Source: Amycolatopsis acidiphila (GTDB lineage Bacteria > Actinomycetota > Actinomycetes > Mycobacteriales > Pseudonocardiaceae). Taken from it: a DNA stretch of 64,000 nt. The DNA lies in contig NZ_CP090063.1 in NCBI RefSeq assembly GCF_021391495.1, positions 2,294,001-2,358,000 of the forward strand. The letters are read 5' to 3'. The notes below the pieces were generated by a model. It did not search any database and was not told the DNA's origin. It saw nothing but the letters and a program-made list of their open reading frames with translations. Below, piece by piece: positions 9,728 to 20,394 of this stretch; the stretch's first letter is position 1, and each line of letters starts with the position of its first letter. Position numbers and translations under genes: made by a program.

Positions 9728-10398
9728 CCGCGCCCACGAGGACCCGGCGCAAGCCGGCCGAGACGCCGTCGCGCACCGCGACGCGGGAGGCGACCCGCAC
9801 CGAGCGGCGCCACACCCGTGGCGGCCAGCAGCGCACCACCGCGGCCGAGCGTGCCTACGCGCGCCGCGCCCAGCGAGTGGACGTGTTGCGCCGCAACGAG
9901 AAGGAGCCGCAGCGGGAGCCGCGCAAGCTGCGCCTGCGCTGGCCGAAGTCCCGCGCGTCGTTCGTGCTGATCGTGATGACGCTGCTCGCCGCCGGGGTGG
10001 CCACCACGCTGCTGCTGTCGACGCAGGCGATCGCGGACTCCTACCGGCTCGAGCAGATCCGCCAGGAGAACGCGAGCCTCGCCGAGCAGTCCGAGCAGCT
10101 GCAGCAGGGCGTGACCAAGGCTGAGGCGGCGTCCTCGCTGGCCAACCGTGCCAAGGCGCTGGGCATGGTGCCCGCGGGCAACCCGGCGCACCTGGTGCAG
10201 AACCCGGACGGCTCGATCACCGTGGTCGGCGAGCCGAAGAAGGCCGTCGGCCAGGCGCCACCGCCGCCCGCGCCCCCGGCCCCGCCGCCGGTGAACCAGA
10301 ACCCGGCGGGCCAGACCACCGCGCCCATCGAGGGTGACGTGGCCCAGGGCGACGAGCAGCAGCCACCGGTGGTGTCGGCACAAGCGGGAGGCCAGTGA
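9724..10398 (+). CDS. ftsL: FtsL-like septal membrane protein
   Basis: 224 aa. A long, very basic cytoplasmic N-terminus (residues 1-76) precedes one transmembrane helix (about 79-99), a coiled coil starting [20 protein letters not shown] and a Pro/Gln-rich extracytoplasmic tail. This topology and the place between rsmH and the class B penicillin-binding protein are those of actinobacterial FtsL, which with FtsQ and FtsB-type proteins activates FtsW/FtsI. The primary sequence of FtsL is poorly conserved, so the name rests on topology and position. Translation is coupled on both sides. Confidence 0.85.
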   Translation: MTAPTRTRRKPAETPSRTATREATRTERRHTRGGQQRTTAAERAYARRAQRVDVLRRNEKEPQREPRKLRLRWPKSRASFVLIVMTLLAAGVATTLLLSTQAIADSYRLEQIRQENASLAEQSEQLQQGVTKAEAASSLANRAKALGMVPAGNPAHLVQNPDGSITVVGEPKKAVGQAPPPPAPPAPPPVNQNPAGQTTAPIEGDVAQGDEQQPPVVSAQAGGQ

Positions 10399-12299
10399 TG
10401 CCCCATCGCGGCCGCCCGCGCCGGCGCACGTACACCGCGCGGGTCCGGCAGGTCGCCGGGCGGCCGGGCGTGGCCACCGGGAAGGGGCGCTACGTCGCCG
10501 TCCGGGTCGCTCTCGTCGGTGTGCTCGTGGTGGCGGGCCTGAAGCTCGTGCAGGTCCAGGGCTTCCAGGCCGAGGCGCTGTCGGCGAAGGCGGAGAGCCA
10601 GCGCACCACCACGATCACCATCCCCGCCAAGCGTGGCGCGATCGAGGACCGCAACGGCGTGAAGCTCGCCTTCAGCGTGGAGACCCGCGCGCTGTCGGTG
10701 AACCTCAAGCTCATGCGCAAGAGCTGGGCGGAGTACGCGCAGAAGAACCCGGCACTGGGCCAGAACTTCGAGACCCGCGCCGCCGCCGCCGCGAAGTTCA
10801 TCGCGGCCAAGCTGCCGGGCAAGGTCACCGAGACCGAGATGCTCGCGGACTTCCACAAGAACCAGGACTTCACCTACCTGGCCAAGGACGTCGAGCCGTC
10901 GGTGGCGGACGAGATCACCAAGCAGTTCCCCGAGATCGGCAGCGAGACGCAGGCCGCGCGCGAGTACCCGGGGGACACCCTGGCCTCCAACGTGGTCGGG
11001 CTGGCGAACTGGCGCACCGACGACCCGGACGTCTCCAAGCACAACCTGCACGGCATCGCCGGGCTCGAGAGGACCCGCGACGCCGACCTGGCGGGCAAGC
11101 CGGGCCAGTACGTGGCGGACACCGCCTCGGGCAACGACAGCGTGATCATCCCGGGCACCGAGCGCGACGTGCAGTCCGCCACGGCGGGCAACGACCTGGT
11201 GCTGACCCTGGACTCCGACGTGCAGTACGCGTTGCAGAGCCAGCTTTCGGACTACGTCGCGGAGTCGCACGCCAAGGGCGGCAGCGCGGTGATCATGGAT
11301 GCGAAGACCGGCGAGATCTACGCGCTCGCGGACGACCGCACGTTCGACCCCAACGACCCCAGCACCTACACCCCGGACCTGATGAACGACACGGCGGTGA
11401 CCACGCCGTACGAACCGGGCTCGGTGAACAAGATCGTCACCGCGACGGCGGCGATCGACACCGGCGTCTCGACCCCGCAGGCGGTCAACCAGGTGCCCGG
11501 CTCGCTGAAGATCGCCGACCACACGGTGCACGACGCGTGGACGCACGGCACGGTGCAGTACACCACCACCGGGATCTTCGCGAAGTCCTCGAACATCGGC
11601 ACGCTGCTGCTGGCCCAGCAGGTCGGGCCGGACCGGTACCTGGACTACCTGCAGAAGTTCGGCATCGGGCAGAGCACCGGGCTCGGGCTGCCCGGTGAGA
11701 GCCGCGGCTCGGTGCCGCCGCGCAACACCTGGACCGGCACCACGTTCGGCAACCTGCCGATCGGGCAGGGGCTTTCCATGACCGTGGTGCAGATGACCGG
11801 GATGTACCAGGCGATCGCGAACAACGGGCTGCGCGTGCAGCCGCGGATCGTCAAGGACGAGATCCGGCCCGACGGCACGGTGGTGCCCGAGCCGGCGCCG
11901 CAGACCGTCCAGGTGGTGAGCCCGCAGACGGCGACGACGGTGCGCGACATGATGCGCGCGGTCACCCAGACCGGCAAGAACGGCAACAGCGGCACGGCGC
12001 CGACGGCTTCGCTGGAGGGCTACCAGATCTCCGGCAAGACGGGCACCGCCCAGCAGGTCAACCCGGCGACCGGCGCGTACAGCGATTCGCTGTACAACAT
12101 CACCTTCGCCGGCATCCTGCCCGCCGACAACCCGAGGTTCGTGGTCGGCATCCGGCTCGACGCACCGGACACCACGCTGCCCGCCGGGCACTCGGCGGCG
12201 CCGCTGTTCCACGACCTCGCGTCGTATCTCACGCAGCGGTACCAGATCCCGCTGTCGCCGGAGCCGGCGCCCTACATGCCGTTGCAGATCAATCAGTGA
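10398..12299 (+). CDS. pbpB: Penicillin-binding protein 2B / FtsI, septal transpeptidase
   Basis: 633 aa. A short basic N-terminus and one transmembrane anchor (about residues 32-52) precede the PBP dimer domain (from IPAKRGAIEDRNG) and a transpeptidase domain with Ser342 in SVNK, the SSN triad at 397-399 and KTGTA from Lys547. It cross-links septal peptidoglycan outside the membrane. ATG at 10398 has GGGAGG 6 bp upstream; an adjacent GTG at 10395 adds one residue. It overlaps the ftsL-like stop. The SVNK version of the active-site motif replaces the more frequent STFK but keeps Ser and Lys. Confidence 0.94.
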   Translation: MPHRGRPRRRTYTARVRQVAGRPGVATGKGRYVAVRVALVGVLVVAGLKLVQVQGFQAEALSAKAESQRTTTITIPAKRGAIEDRNGVKLAFSVETRALSVNLKLMRKSWAEYAQKNPALGQNFETRAAAAAKFIAAKLPGKVTETEMLADFHKNQDFTYLAKDVEPSVADEITKQFPEIGSETQAAREYPGDTLASNVVGLANWRTDDPDVSKHNLHGIAGLERTRDADLAGKPGQYVADTASGNDSVIIPGTERDVQSATAGNDLVLTLDSDVQYALQSQLSDYVAESHAKGGSAVIMDAKTGEIYALADDRTFDPNDPSTYTPDLMNDTAVTTPYEPGSVNKIVTATAAIDTGVSTPQAVNQVPGSLKIADHTVHDAWTHGTVQYTTTGIFAKSSNIGTLLLAQQVGPDRYLDYLQKFGIGQSTGLGLPGESRGSVPPRNTWTGTTFGNLPIGQGLSMTVVQMTGMYQAIANNGLRVQPRIVKDEIRPDGTVVPEPAPQTVQVVSPQTATTVRDMMRAVTQTGKNGNSGTAPTASLEGYQISGKTGTAQQVNPATGAYSDSLYNITFAGILPADNPRFVVGIRLDAPDTTLPAGHSAAPLFHDLASYLTQRYQIPLSPEPAPYMPLQINQ

Positions 12300-12343
12300 G
12301 CGCACAAGGCGTACCGGCTCGCCGGAGCGAACCGCGTCGTCGG

Positions 12344-12360
12344 TAACCTTCCCGCCTGTG
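12344..12360 (+). promoter_or_regulatory. Possible internal promoter for a near-leaderless murE message
   Basis: TAACCT at 12344-12349 matches the TAnnnT form of an actinobacterial -10 box and would place transcription within about 2-3 bp of the murE GTG at 12358. The -35 region is weak and no ribosome site precedes the GTG, which fits a leaderless start. Confidence 0.35.
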
Positions 12361-13950
12361 TCGGTCAACAACGAGGGGCAGGTCCCGGACAGCCCGGTCA
12401 AGGCGGCGGTCGCCCCGCCGCGGCCCGCGCGGATCAAGCCGGTTCCGCTCACCACGCTGGCCGCCCGCGCCGACGCGCGGGTGATCGCGGACGTGCACGG
12501 GTGGCCCGGCGACACGACGGTCACCGGCGCGACGTTGCGGGCCCAGCACGTGGTGCCGGGCGACCTGTTCGCGGCGCTGCCGGGCGCCAGGGCGCACGGG
12601 GCGGACTTCGCCGCCGACGCGCTCTCGGCGGGCGCGGCCGCGGTCCTGACGGACGAGGCGGGCGCCGAGCGGCCCGCGCTGCGCGACGCGGACGTCCCCG
12701 TCCTGGTGCACAGCGACCCACGTGCCGTCCTCGGCTCGGTCGCCGCCTGGATCTACGGGGAGCCGTCGCTGGAGCTCGCCGTGCTGGGCGTGACGGGCAC
12801 CTCCGGCAAGACCACGACGTCCTACTTCGTGGACTCCGGGCTGCGGGCCGCCGGGAGCACCACGGGGCTCATCGGCACGGTCGAGACCCGGATCGCGGGC
12901 GAGCGGCTCGCCAGCGCGTTCACCACCCCGGAGGCGCCGGACCTGCAGGCGCTGTTCGCGGTGATGGTGGAGCGGGGCGTCACGCACGTGCCGATGGAGG
13001 TCTCCAGCCACGCGCTCGCGCTCGGGCGGGTCAACGGGACCCGGTTCGCCGTCGGCGCGTTCACCAACCTCTCCCAGGACCACCTGGACTTCCACCGCGA
13101 CATGGAGGAGTACTTCGCCGCCAAGTCGCTGCTGTTCGACGGCCGGTCCAGCACCGAGGTCGTGGTGATCGACACGGCCTGGGGGCAGGCGCTGGTCAAG
13201 CCGCACACGGTCACCGTGTCCACCCAGCCCGGCGTCGACGCGGCCTGGACCGCGACCGACATCGAGACCACGCCGACCGGTGAGCAGTCCTTCAGCCTGC
13301 GCGGGCCCGACGGGCGCAGCGTCCGCGCGAAACTGCCGCTGCCGGGCACGTTCAACGTGGCCAACGCGCTGCTGGCCGCGGCGGTGCTGGACGCCACCGG
13401 CATCGCGATGGATCACATCGTCGCCGGGCTCGCGGCGGTCGAGGTGCCCGGCCGGATGGAGCGGGTCTACCTCGGGCAGGACTTCACCGCCGTCGTGGAC
13501 TACGCGCACAAGCCCGCGGCCGTCGCCGAGGCGCTCGACGCCCTGCGCGCCCGCACCGGCAACCGGGTCATCACGGTGCTGGGCTGCGGCGGCGACCGTG
13601 ACACCGGCAAGCGCCCGCTGATGGGCGAGGCCGCCGCGCGCCGCAGCGAGGTGCTGATCGTGACCGACGACAACCCGCGTTCGGAGGACCCGGCGCTGAT
13701 CCGCGCCGCGATGCTCACCGGCGCCCGCGCCGCCCGAGCCGGGGGCCGCGTGCTGGAGATCGGGGACCGGCGCGCCGCCATCACCAGGGCGGTCGAGCTG
13801 GCCGAGCCCGGCGACGTGGTGCTGATCGCGGGGAAGGGGCACGAGACCGGCCAGGAGGCCGGCGGCGTGGTGCACCCCTTCTCCGACCGTGACGAGCTGG
13901 CCGCCGCCATCCGGCACCGGCTCGAGGGACAACCAGGAGTATCCGCTTGA
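12358..13950 (+). CDS. murE: UDP-MurNAc-L-Ala-D-Glu:meso-DAP ligase MurE
   Basis: 530 aa. The ATP loop GTSGKTTT is near residue 150, the carbamylated-lysine region follows, and the substrate motif DNPR sits at about 438-441. DNPR marks enzymes that add meso-diaminopimelate, so the peptidoglycan is expected to be DAP type. A Pro-rich extension of about 30 residues precedes the catalytic domain. The GTG has no ribosome site. Its stop overlaps the murF start (TTGA). Cytosolic third-residue ligase of lipid II synthesis. Confidence 0.95.
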   Translation: MSVNNEGQVPDSPVKAAVAPPRPARIKPVPLTTLAARADARVIADVHGWPGDTTVTGATLRAQHVVPGDLFAALPGARAHGADFAADALSAGAAAVLTDEAGAERPALRDADVPVLVHSDPRAVLGSVAAWIYGEPSLELAVLGVTGTSGKTTTSYFVDSGLRAAGSTTGLIGTVETRIAGERLASAFTTPEAPDLQALFAVMVERGVTHVPMEVSSHALALGRVNGTRFAVGAFTNLSQDHLDFHRDMEEYFAAKSLLFDGRSSTEVVVIDTAWGQALVKPHTVTVSTQPGVDAAWTATDIETTPTGEQSFSLRGPDGRSVRAKLPLPGTFNVANALLAAAVLDATGIAMDHIVAGLAAVEVPGRMERVYLGQDFTAVVDYAHKPAAVAEALDALRARTGNRVITVLGCGGDRDTGKRPLMGEAAARRSEVLIVTDDNPRSEDPALIRAAMLTGARAARAGGRVLEIGDRRAAITRAVELAEPGDVVLIAGKGHETGQEAGGVVHPFSDRDELAAAIRHRLEGQPGVSA

Positions 13951-15416
13951 TCTCGCTCACCCTGGCGGAGATCGCCAGCATCGTCGGTGGGACGGTGCAC
14001 GACAGCGACGGCACGGCCGTCGTCAGCGGCGGCGTGGAGTTCGACTCCCGCAAAATCGGCCCCGGCGGTCTCTTCCTCGCCCTGCCGGGCGAGAAGGCCG
14101 ACGGCCACACCTTCGCCCGCCAGGCGGTCGAGGCCGGCGCCGCCGGCGTGCTCGCCGCCCGCCCGGTCGGCGTGCCGGCCGTGGTCGTGCCGCCGCTGCC
14201 CGCCGGCCAGGCGCACGAGCGGTCGGTCGCCCTCACCGGCGACACCGACGGCTCCGGGGCGGCCGTGCTCGCGGCGCTGGGCAAGCTGGCCCGGTACGTC
14301 GTGCGGCAGCTGTCCACGGAGGGGCTCACCGTCGTCGGGGTCACCGGCTCCTCCGGCAAGACCTCCACCAAGGACCTCATCGCGCAGCTGCTGGAGCCGC
14401 TGGGCCCGACGGTCGCGCCGCCCGGGTCGTTCAACAACGAGCTGGGCCACCCGTGGACCGCGCTGCGGGCCGACGAGAGCACCCGGCACCTGGTGCTGGA
14501 GATGTCCGCGCGCGGCCCCGGCCACATCGCCGAGCTGGCCGTGACGGCGCCGCCGCGCATCGGCGTGGTGCTCAACGTCGGTTCGGCGCACGTGAGCGAG
14601 TTCGGCTCGCGCGAGGCCATCGCGCAGGCCAAGGGCGAGCTGGTGGAGGCCCTGCCCGAGGACGGCGTGGCAGTGCTCAACCTGGACGACCCGCTCGTCG
14701 CGGGGATGGCGAGCCGCACCAAGGCGCGCGTCGTCGGCGTCGGCGAGCACCCGGACGCGGACGTGCGCGCCGAGGACATCGTGCTCGACGAGCAGGCCCG
14801 CCCGTCGTTCCGCCTGGTGACCGCCAAGGGCGACGCCCGGGTGACGCTGGGCCTGCACGGCGAGCACCACGTGGGCAACGCGCTCTCGGCCGCGGCGGTC
14901 GCGCTCGAACTCGGTTCCACTGTGGACGAGGTCGCCACTCGTCTGTCCACTGTGGAGCGACGGTCGACCAGGCGGATGGAGGTCGTCACCCGCGCCGACG
15001 GCGTCACCATCCTCAACGACTCCTACAACGCCAACCCCGAGTCGGTGCGCGCCGCGCTCAAGACCCTGGCGTCCATGAGCCGCGGCAGGCGATCCTGGGC
15101 GGTCCTCGGTGTGATGGGCGAACTGGGTGCCGATAGCGTGACCGCACACGACGAGATCGGCCGCCTCGCGGTCCGGCTCAACATCGGCAGGCTGGTGGTC
15201 GTCGGCTCCGAGGACTCAGCCGCGGCACCGATGCATTTCGGCGCCAGCCACGAAGGGTCATGGGGAGAGGAGTCCGTCCTGGTGCCCGACACCGACGCCG
15301 CCACCGCCCTGCTGCGCGCGGAGCTCGAACCGGGCGACGTCGTGCTCGTCAAGGCCTCCAACTTCGCCCAGCTGTGGCGGGTGGCGAACGCGTTGCTCGA
15401 GGATGGTGTTGCGTGA
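13947..15416 (+). CDS. murF: UDP-MurNAc-tripeptide:D-Ala-D-Ala ligase MurF
   Basis: 489 aa, TTG start with AGGAG 7 bp upstream, overlapping the murE stop. ATP loop GSSGKTST is near residue 135; [12 protein letters not shown] and [10 protein letters not shown] are typical MurF motifs. It attaches the D-Ala-D-Ala dipeptide to complete the UDP-MurNAc-pentapeptide. Ddl, which makes the dipeptide, is not in this window. The stop overlaps the mraY GTG. Confidence 0.95.
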   Translation: MISLTLAEIASIVGGTVHDSDGTAVVSGGVEFDSRKIGPGGLFLALPGEKADGHTFARQAVEAGAAGVLAARPVGVPAVVVPPLPAGQAHERSVALTGDTDGSGAAVLAALGKLARYVVRQLSTEGLTVVGVTGSSGKTSTKDLIAQLLEPLGPTVAPPGSFNNELGHPWTALRADESTRHLVLEMSARGPGHIAELAVTAPPRIGVVLNVGSAHVSEFGSREAIAQAKGELVEALPEDGVAVLNLDDPLVAGMASRTKARVVGVGEHPDADVRAEDIVLDEQARPSFRLVTAKGDARVTLGLHGEHHVGNALSAAAVALELGSTVDEVATRLSTVERRSTRRMEVVTRADGVTILNDSYNANPESVRAALKTLASMSRGRRSWAVLGVMGELGADSVTAHDEIGRLAVRLNIGRLVVVGSEDSAAAPMHFGASHEGSWGEESVLVPDTDAATALLRAELEPGDVVLVKASNFAQLWRVANALLEDGVA

Positions 15417-16477
15417 TCAGCATTCTGGTCGCCGCGGGGATCGGGCTATTGATCTCCATTCTGCTCACCCCGTACCTGATCCGGGTGTTCTCCCGGCAGG
15501 GCTTCGGCCAGGAGATCCGGGAGGAGGGGCCGCAGGGCCACAAGTCCAAGCGCGGCACGCCCACCATGGGCGGCGTCGCGATCATCCTGGCCATGGTCGC
15601 CGGGTACTTCCTGGCGCACCTGTTCAGCTGGCAGCGGCCCTCGGTCTCCGGCCTGCTGGTGCTGTTCCTGGCCGTGGGCCTGGGCGTGGTCGGCTTCCTC
15701 GACGACTTCATCAAGATCCGCAAGCAGCGCAACCTGGGGCTGAACAAGACCGCGAAGCTGGTCGGGCAGCTGGTGGTCGCGGTCGCGTTCGGCGTCCTGG
15801 TGCTCAACTTCGCCGACAAGTACGGCCTCACGCCCGCCTCGCGCAACCTCTCCTACGTGCGGGACCTGGCGCTGATCACGTTCCCGTCGGTGCTGTTCGT
15901 GCTGTTCTGCTACATCGTGATCTCCGGCTGGTCCAACGCGGTGAACTTCACCGACGGCCTGGACGGGCTCGCCGGCGGGGTCTCGGCGATGGTGCTGGCC
16001 ACCTACGTGGTCATCGCGTTCTGGCAGGAGCGGCTCTCGTGCGTGAACTCCCCGCAGGCCGCCTGCTACGACGTGCGTGACCCGCTGGACCTCGCCGTGG
16101 TAGCGGCGGCCGCCGCGGGCGCCTGCGTCGGCTTCCTGTGGTGGAACGCCGCGCCCGCGAAGATCTTCATGGGGGACACCGGCTCGCTGGCGCTGGGCGG
16201 GCTGGTGGCCGGGTTGTCCATCACGACCCGCACCGAGCTGCTCGCCATCGTCATCGGCGGCCTGTTCATGGTCGAGATGATCTCGGTGGTGCTGCAGATT
16301 GCGGTGTTCCGCACGACCCGGCGGCGGTTGTTCCGGATGGCGCCGTTCCACCACCACTTCGAGCTCGCGGGCTGGGCGGAGACCACGGTCATCATCCGGT
16401 TCTGGCTGCTGGCCGCGATCTGCTGCATGTTCGGCCTCGGCCTGTTCTACAGCGAGCAGCTGGGCGCGGGAGGCTAG
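15413..16477 (+). CDS. mraY: Phospho-MurNAc-pentapeptide transferase MraY
   Basis: 354 aa, about ten transmembrane helices. Signature segments are visible: [24 protein letters not shown] with the paired Asp, [15 protein letters not shown], and [10 protein letters not shown] near the C-terminus. It transfers phospho-MurNAc-pentapeptide to undecaprenyl phosphate, making lipid I at the inner face of the membrane. GTG at 15413 overlaps the murF stop, with GAGGA upstream; the open frame upstream overlaps murF and is discarded. Confidence 0.96.
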   Translation: MISILVAAGIGLLISILLTPYLIRVFSRQGFGQEIREEGPQGHKSKRGTPTMGGVAIILAMVAGYFLAHLFSWQRPSVSGLLVLFLAVGLGVVGFLDDFIKIRKQRNLGLNKTAKLVGQLVVAVAFGVLVLNFADKYGLTPASRNLSYVRDLALITFPSVLFVLFCYIVISGWSNAVNFTDGLDGLAGGVSAMVLATYVVIAFWQERLSCVNSPQAACYDVRDPLDLAVVAAAAAGACVGFLWWNAAPAKIFMGDTGSLALGGLVAGLSITTRTELLAIVIGGLFMVEMISVVLQIAVFRTTRRRLFRMAPFHHHFELAGWAETTVIIRFWLLAAICCMFGLGLFYSEQLGAGG

Positions 16478-16479
16478 CG

Positions 16480-17865
16480 GTGTTCGCCGGACGTCACGTC
16501 CTCGTCGCGGGGGCCGGGGTCACCGGCCGTTCGGCCGTCCCCGCACTGCTCGAGCTGGGCGCACGCGTCACCGTCGCGGACGGCAACGCCGCGCGGCTCG
16601 CCGAGTTCGAGGGCACGGGCGCGCAGACCGCGGCGGGACTCACCGAGCCGCCCGCGGACGTCGACCTCGTCGTGACGAGCCCGGGCTGGCGGCCCACCTC
16701 GCCGCTGCTGGTCGCCGCCGCCGAGGCGGGGATCGAGGTCATCGGCGACGTCGAGCTGGCCTGGCGGCTCGGTCGGGCGCGGGAGAAGCCGCCGGTCTGG
16801 CTCGCCGTCACCGGCACCAACGGCAAGACCACGACGGTCGGCATGCTGGAGTCGATCCTGCGGGCCGCCGGGCACAACGCCGTCGCCTGCGGCAACGTCG
16901 GGTTCGCGGTGCTGGACGCCGTGCACGCCGGGTACGACGTGCTGGCCGTGGAGCTGTCGAGCTTCCAGCTGCACTGGTCGAGCACGCTCGCGCCGCACGC
17001 GGCGGTGGTGCTCAACGTCGCCGAGGACCACCTCGACTGGCACGGCTCGATCGAGGCCTACGCCGCGGACAAGGGCAAGATCCTCGAACACGCGGCCGTC
17101 GTCGTCCACAACGCCGACGACCCGTGGTCGACGCGGCTCGCGGCCGGGCACGAAGGCGCGCGGCACGTCGCCTTCCGCCTCGACACCCCGCGTCCCGGCG
17201 AGCTGGGACTGGTCGAGGACCTGCTGATCGACCGCGCGTACGTCCAGGACCCGGCGAGCAGCGCCGAGGAGCTGTGCGGTGTCGCGGACGTGCGTCCCGC
17301 GGGCCCGCACAACATCGCCAACGCCCTCGCGGCCGCCGCGCTGGCCAGGGCGCACGGCGTGCGCCCTGAGGCCGTCGCGAAGGGGCTGCGGGACTTCCGG
17401 CCGGGCGCGCACCGGGCCGTCGAGATCGGCGAGGTCGGCGGCGTCCGCTACATCAACGACTCCAAGGCCACCAACCCGCATGCCGCCGCCGGTTCGCTGC
17501 TCGCGCATCCCGACGTGGTCTGGATCGCCGGCGGGCTGCTCAAGGGCGCGCAGGTGGACGACCTGGTCACCGCCGTGGCGGGGCGGCTGCGCGGCGCGGT
17601 GCTGCTGGGCACCGATTCCGGCGTGATCGCGGCCGCTCTCGCGCGACACGCGCCGAATGTCCCCGTCCGGCAGGTGCCGCCGGGTGACGATGAGCCCATG
17701 AATGCGGCGGTTGAGGCGGCCCGAGTGCTGGCGCGTCCCGGTGACGTCGTGCTGCTGGCACCTGCCGCGGCATCGATGGACCAGTTCCGGGACTACGCCC
17801 ACCGCGGCGACGCCTTCGCGGAGGCGGTGCGCGGCCTGTCGGGCGGGGCGGATGACCGCGGTTGA
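16480..17865 (+). CDS. murD: UDP-MurNAc-L-Ala:D-Glu ligase MurD
   Basis: 461 aa. The N-terminal Rossmann-like domain starts FAGRHVLVAGAGVTGRSAV, the ATP loop GTNGKTTT is near residue 114, and NDSKATNPHA is the MurD-type motif. GTG at 16480 is 2 bp after the mraY stop, with GGGAGG at 16468-16473. It adds D-glutamate to UDP-MurNAc-L-Ala in the cytosol. The 3' end overlaps ftsW by 14 bp, longer than the usual 4-bp junctions of this cluster. Confidence 0.95.
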   Translation: MFAGRHVLVAGAGVTGRSAVPALLELGARVTVADGNAARLAEFEGTGAQTAAGLTEPPADVDLVVTSPGWRPTSPLLVAAAEAGIEVIGDVELAWRLGRAREKPPVWLAVTGTNGKTTTVGMLESILRAAGHNAVACGNVGFAVLDAVHAGYDVLAVELSSFQLHWSSTLAPHAAVVLNVAEDHLDWHGSIEAYAADKGKILEHAAVVVHNADDPWSTRLAAGHEGARHVAFRLDTPRPGELGLVEDLLIDRAYVQDPASSAEELCGVADVRPAGPHNIANALAAAALARAHGVRPEAVAKGLRDFRPGAHRAVEIGEVGGVRYINDSKATNPHAAAGSLLAHPDVVWIAGGLLKGAQVDDLVTAVAGRLRGAVLLGTDSGVIAAALARHAPNVPVRQVPPGDDEPMNAAVEAARVLARPGDVVLLAPAAASMDQFRDYAHRGDAFAEAVRGLSGGADDRG

Positions 17866-19285
17866 GGACAGGCCCCAGGCAGGTGCGCGCGGGCCGCGCC
17901 GCAAGCGGCAGCGGCCGGAGGGCAAGCTGGGCTCGGTCTACACCGCGCTGACGGCCTGGCTGTCGCGGCCGCTGGCCGACTTCCACCTGGTGCTCGCGCT
18001 GACCGGCCTGCTGACCTCGATCGGCATCGTGATGGTGCTGTCGGCCTCGTCGGTCGCCTCGGTGGACCCGGCCACCGGTTCCGGGGTGTACTCGCTGTTC
18101 AAGAAGCACCTGGTGTTCGTGCTCACCGGCACGATCGTGTTCTGGGTTGCCCTGCGGCTGCCGCTCAAGCGCACGCGGGCGCTCTCGTCGATGTCGGTGC
18201 TGGTCTGCCTCGGCATGCTCGCACTCGTGCTGACGCCGCTGGGCTCGGCGGGCGGCGGTGCGCAGCGCTGGTTCGTGATCGGCTCGTTCTCCGTCCAGCC
18301 GGTCGAGTTCGCCAAGGTCGCGCTCGCGCTGTGGGGCGCGCACGTGCTGGTCACCAAGTACGGGGTGCTGCACCAGTGGCGCCATCTGCTGGTGCCGGTG
18401 GTGCCGGTCGCGCTGCTGATGTTCGCGCTCGTGATGGCGCAGCCGAACCTGTCCGGCACCATCACCCTCGGCGTGGTGCTCGCGTCGCTGCTGTGGTTCG
18501 CCGGCGCCCCGAAACGGCTGTTCGCGGTGATGTGCGCCGGCGGGCTCGCCGCCGTCGTGGTGCTGGCGCTGACCGCGAGCTACCGCGCCTCGCGCGTGCT
18601 GTCGTTCCTGTCGCCCGGCTCGGACACCAGCGACTCGGCGTACCAGGCCACCCAGGCGAAGTACGCGCTCGCCGACGGCGGGCTGTTCGGCAAGGGGCTC
18701 GGGCAGGGCCCGTCGAAGTGGGCGTACCTGCCGAACGTGCAGAACGACTTCATCTTCGCGGTGATCGGCGAGGAGCTGGGCTTCATCGGCTGCATCGTGG
18801 TGATCGGCCTGTTCGTGGGCCTGGCGATCGTCGGGCTGCGCATCGCCACCCGCAACCTCGACCCGTGGATCCGGATCGTGGCCGGCACGCTGACCGTGTT
18901 CACCGTGTCCCAGGCCGGGATCAACATCGGCTACGTGGTCGGCCTGCTGCCGGTCACCGGCGTCACGCTGCCGCTGATCTCGGCAGGTGGTACCTCGATC
19001 TGGGTCACGATGTTCCTGATGGGCCTGCTGGCGAACGCGGCCCGGCACGAGCCGGAGTCGGTCGCGGCACTGCGTTCGCAGGGACCGGGTAAATTCGGTC
19101 GCCTCCTGCGGTTGCCCGCACCCGACGTCTACCGCCCACCCACCCGGCGGCGCGGCGGCGGACGTGCGGCGGCCTCCCGCGGGGCCCGGCCGTCCGCGCG
19201 CCGCACCCGTTCCGCCCAGCCGGCGGAGCGCCGGCGCGCGGCGCCGGACTACGGTAGACGTTCGACGCGAAGAGGAACCACGTGA
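17852..19285 (+). CDS. ftsW: Lipid II polymerase FtsW (SEDS glycosyltransferase)
   Basis: 477 aa. A basic cytoplasmic N-terminus (about 45 residues) precedes roughly ten transmembrane helices with the SEDS hallmark [14 protein letters not shown] near the C-terminus. A long Arg/Pro-rich cytoplasmic tail (about 60 residues) follows. FtsW polymerises septal glycan and pairs with the class B PBP encoded upstream. The ATG at 17852 lies inside the murD 3' end; the stop overlaps the murG start. SEDS identity is clear; FtsW rather than RodA follows from the dcw position. Confidence 0.94.
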   Translation: MTAVEDRPQAGARGPRRKRQRPEGKLGSVYTALTAWLSRPLADFHLVLALTGLLTSIGIVMVLSASSVASVDPATGSGVYSLFKKHLVFVLTGTIVFWVALRLPLKRTRALSSMSVLVCLGMLALVLTPLGSAGGGAQRWFVIGSFSVQPVEFAKVALALWGAHVLVTKYGVLHQWRHLLVPVVPVALLMFALVMAQPNLSGTITLGVVLASLLWFAGAPKRLFAVMCAGGLAAVVVLALTASYRASRVLSFLSPGSDTSDSAYQATQAKYALADGGLFGKGLGQGPSKWAYLPNVQNDFIFAVIGEELGFIGCIVVIGLFVGLAIVGLRIATRNLDPWIRIVAGTLTVFTVSQAGINIGYVVGLLPVTGVTLPLISAGGTSIWVTMFLMGLLANAARHEPESVAALRSQGPGKFGRLLRLPAPDVYRPPTRRRGGGRAAASRGARPSARRTRSAQPAERRRAAPDYGRRSTRRGTT

Positions 19286-20394
19286 CTGAAGGCGTTACGG
19301 GCAGTGTGAGCAAACGGGCCCCCACCGTCGTCGTGGCGGGCGGTGGCACCGCCGGGCACATCGAGCCCGCCATGGCGCTCGCCGACGCGGTCAAGCGCCT
19401 GTGCCCCGAAGCGACGGTCGTCGCGCTGGGCACCCCCAAGGGCCTGGAGAACGAGCTCGTCCCGCCGCGTGGCTACGCCCTGGAGCTCATCCCACCGGTC
19501 CCGCTGCCGCGCAAGCCGACCGCCGAGCTGTTCCGCCTGCCGCTGAAGGTGCGTGACTCGGTCAAGCAGGCCCGTGCGGTGCTCGACCGGGTCGGCGCGA
19601 ACGTCGTGGTCGGGTTCGGCGGCTACGTGTCGCTCCCGGCGTACCTCGCCGCCCGCGGCCGGGTGCCGATCGTGGTGCACGAGGCCAACCAGTCACCGGG
19701 CCTGGCGAACCGCGTCGGCGCGCGCTTCGCGAAGCGGGTCGCGGTCGCGGTGCCGGACACCCCGCTGCCGAACGCCGAGGTCGTCGGGATCCCGCTGCGG
19801 CGCTCGATCACCTCGCTGGACCGGGCCGCGCTGCGCGCCGAGGCCCGCAAGCACTTCGACCTCGACCCGGACGCGCCGACGCTGCTGGTGTTCGGCGGCT
19901 CGCAGGGCGCCCGCTCGATCAACAACGCGGTGTCCGGCGCGGCGAAGGAGCTGGCCGAAGCCGGCGTCGGCGTGCTGCACGCGCACGGGCCGAAGAACAC
20001 CCTGGTCGTGCAGGAGTTCCCGGGCCGCCCGCCGTACGTGCCGGTGCCGTACCTGGAGCGGATGGACCTGGCCTACGCGGCGGCGGACATGGTGCTGTGC
20101 CGCTCGGGCGCGATGACCGCGGCGGAGGTGTCCGCGGTCGGGCTGCCCGCGGTCTTCGTGCCGCTGCCCATCGGCAACGGCGAGCAGACCACCAACGCCA
20201 GGCCCGCGGTGGACGCGGGGGCGGCGCTGCTGGTCGAGGACGCGAACCTGACCCCGGCGAAGGTGGCCGAGCTGGTCATCCCGCGGCTCACGGACCCGGG
20301 GGTACTGGCGAAGATGGGCGCGGCCGCGGTCGGCATGGGCCACCGCGAGGCCGACGAGGTGCTGGCCCGGATCGTGTTGGAGGCGGCGAAGTGA
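19282..20394 (+). CDS. murG: Lipid II synthase MurG
   Basis: 370 aa, GTG start with GAGGAA upstream. The N-terminal loop [11 protein letters not shown] and the later [12 protein letters not shown] and [11 protein letters not shown] segments are MurG hallmarks (GT28). It transfers GlcNAc to lipid I on the inner membrane face to give lipid II. The loop reads GGTAGH, as in many actinobacteria, rather than GGTGGH. Overlaps at both ends couple its translation to ftsW and murC. Confidence 0.96.
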   Translation: MTEGVTGSVSKRAPTVVVAGGGTAGHIEPAMALADAVKRLCPEATVVALGTPKGLENELVPPRGYALELIPPVPLPRKPTAELFRLPLKVRDSVKQARAVLDRVGANVVVGFGGYVSLPAYLAARGRVPIVVHEANQSPGLANRVGARFAKRVAVAVPDTPLPNAEVVGIPLRRSITSLDRAALRAEARKHFDLDPDAPTLLVFGGSQGARSINNAVSGAAKELAEAGVGVLHAHGPKNTLVVQEFPGRPPYVPVPYLERMDLAYAAADMVLCRSGAMTAAEVSAVGLPAVFVPLPIGNGEQTTNARPAVDAGAALLVEDANLTPAKVAELVIPRLTDPGVLAKMGAAAVGMGHREADEVLARIVLEAAK

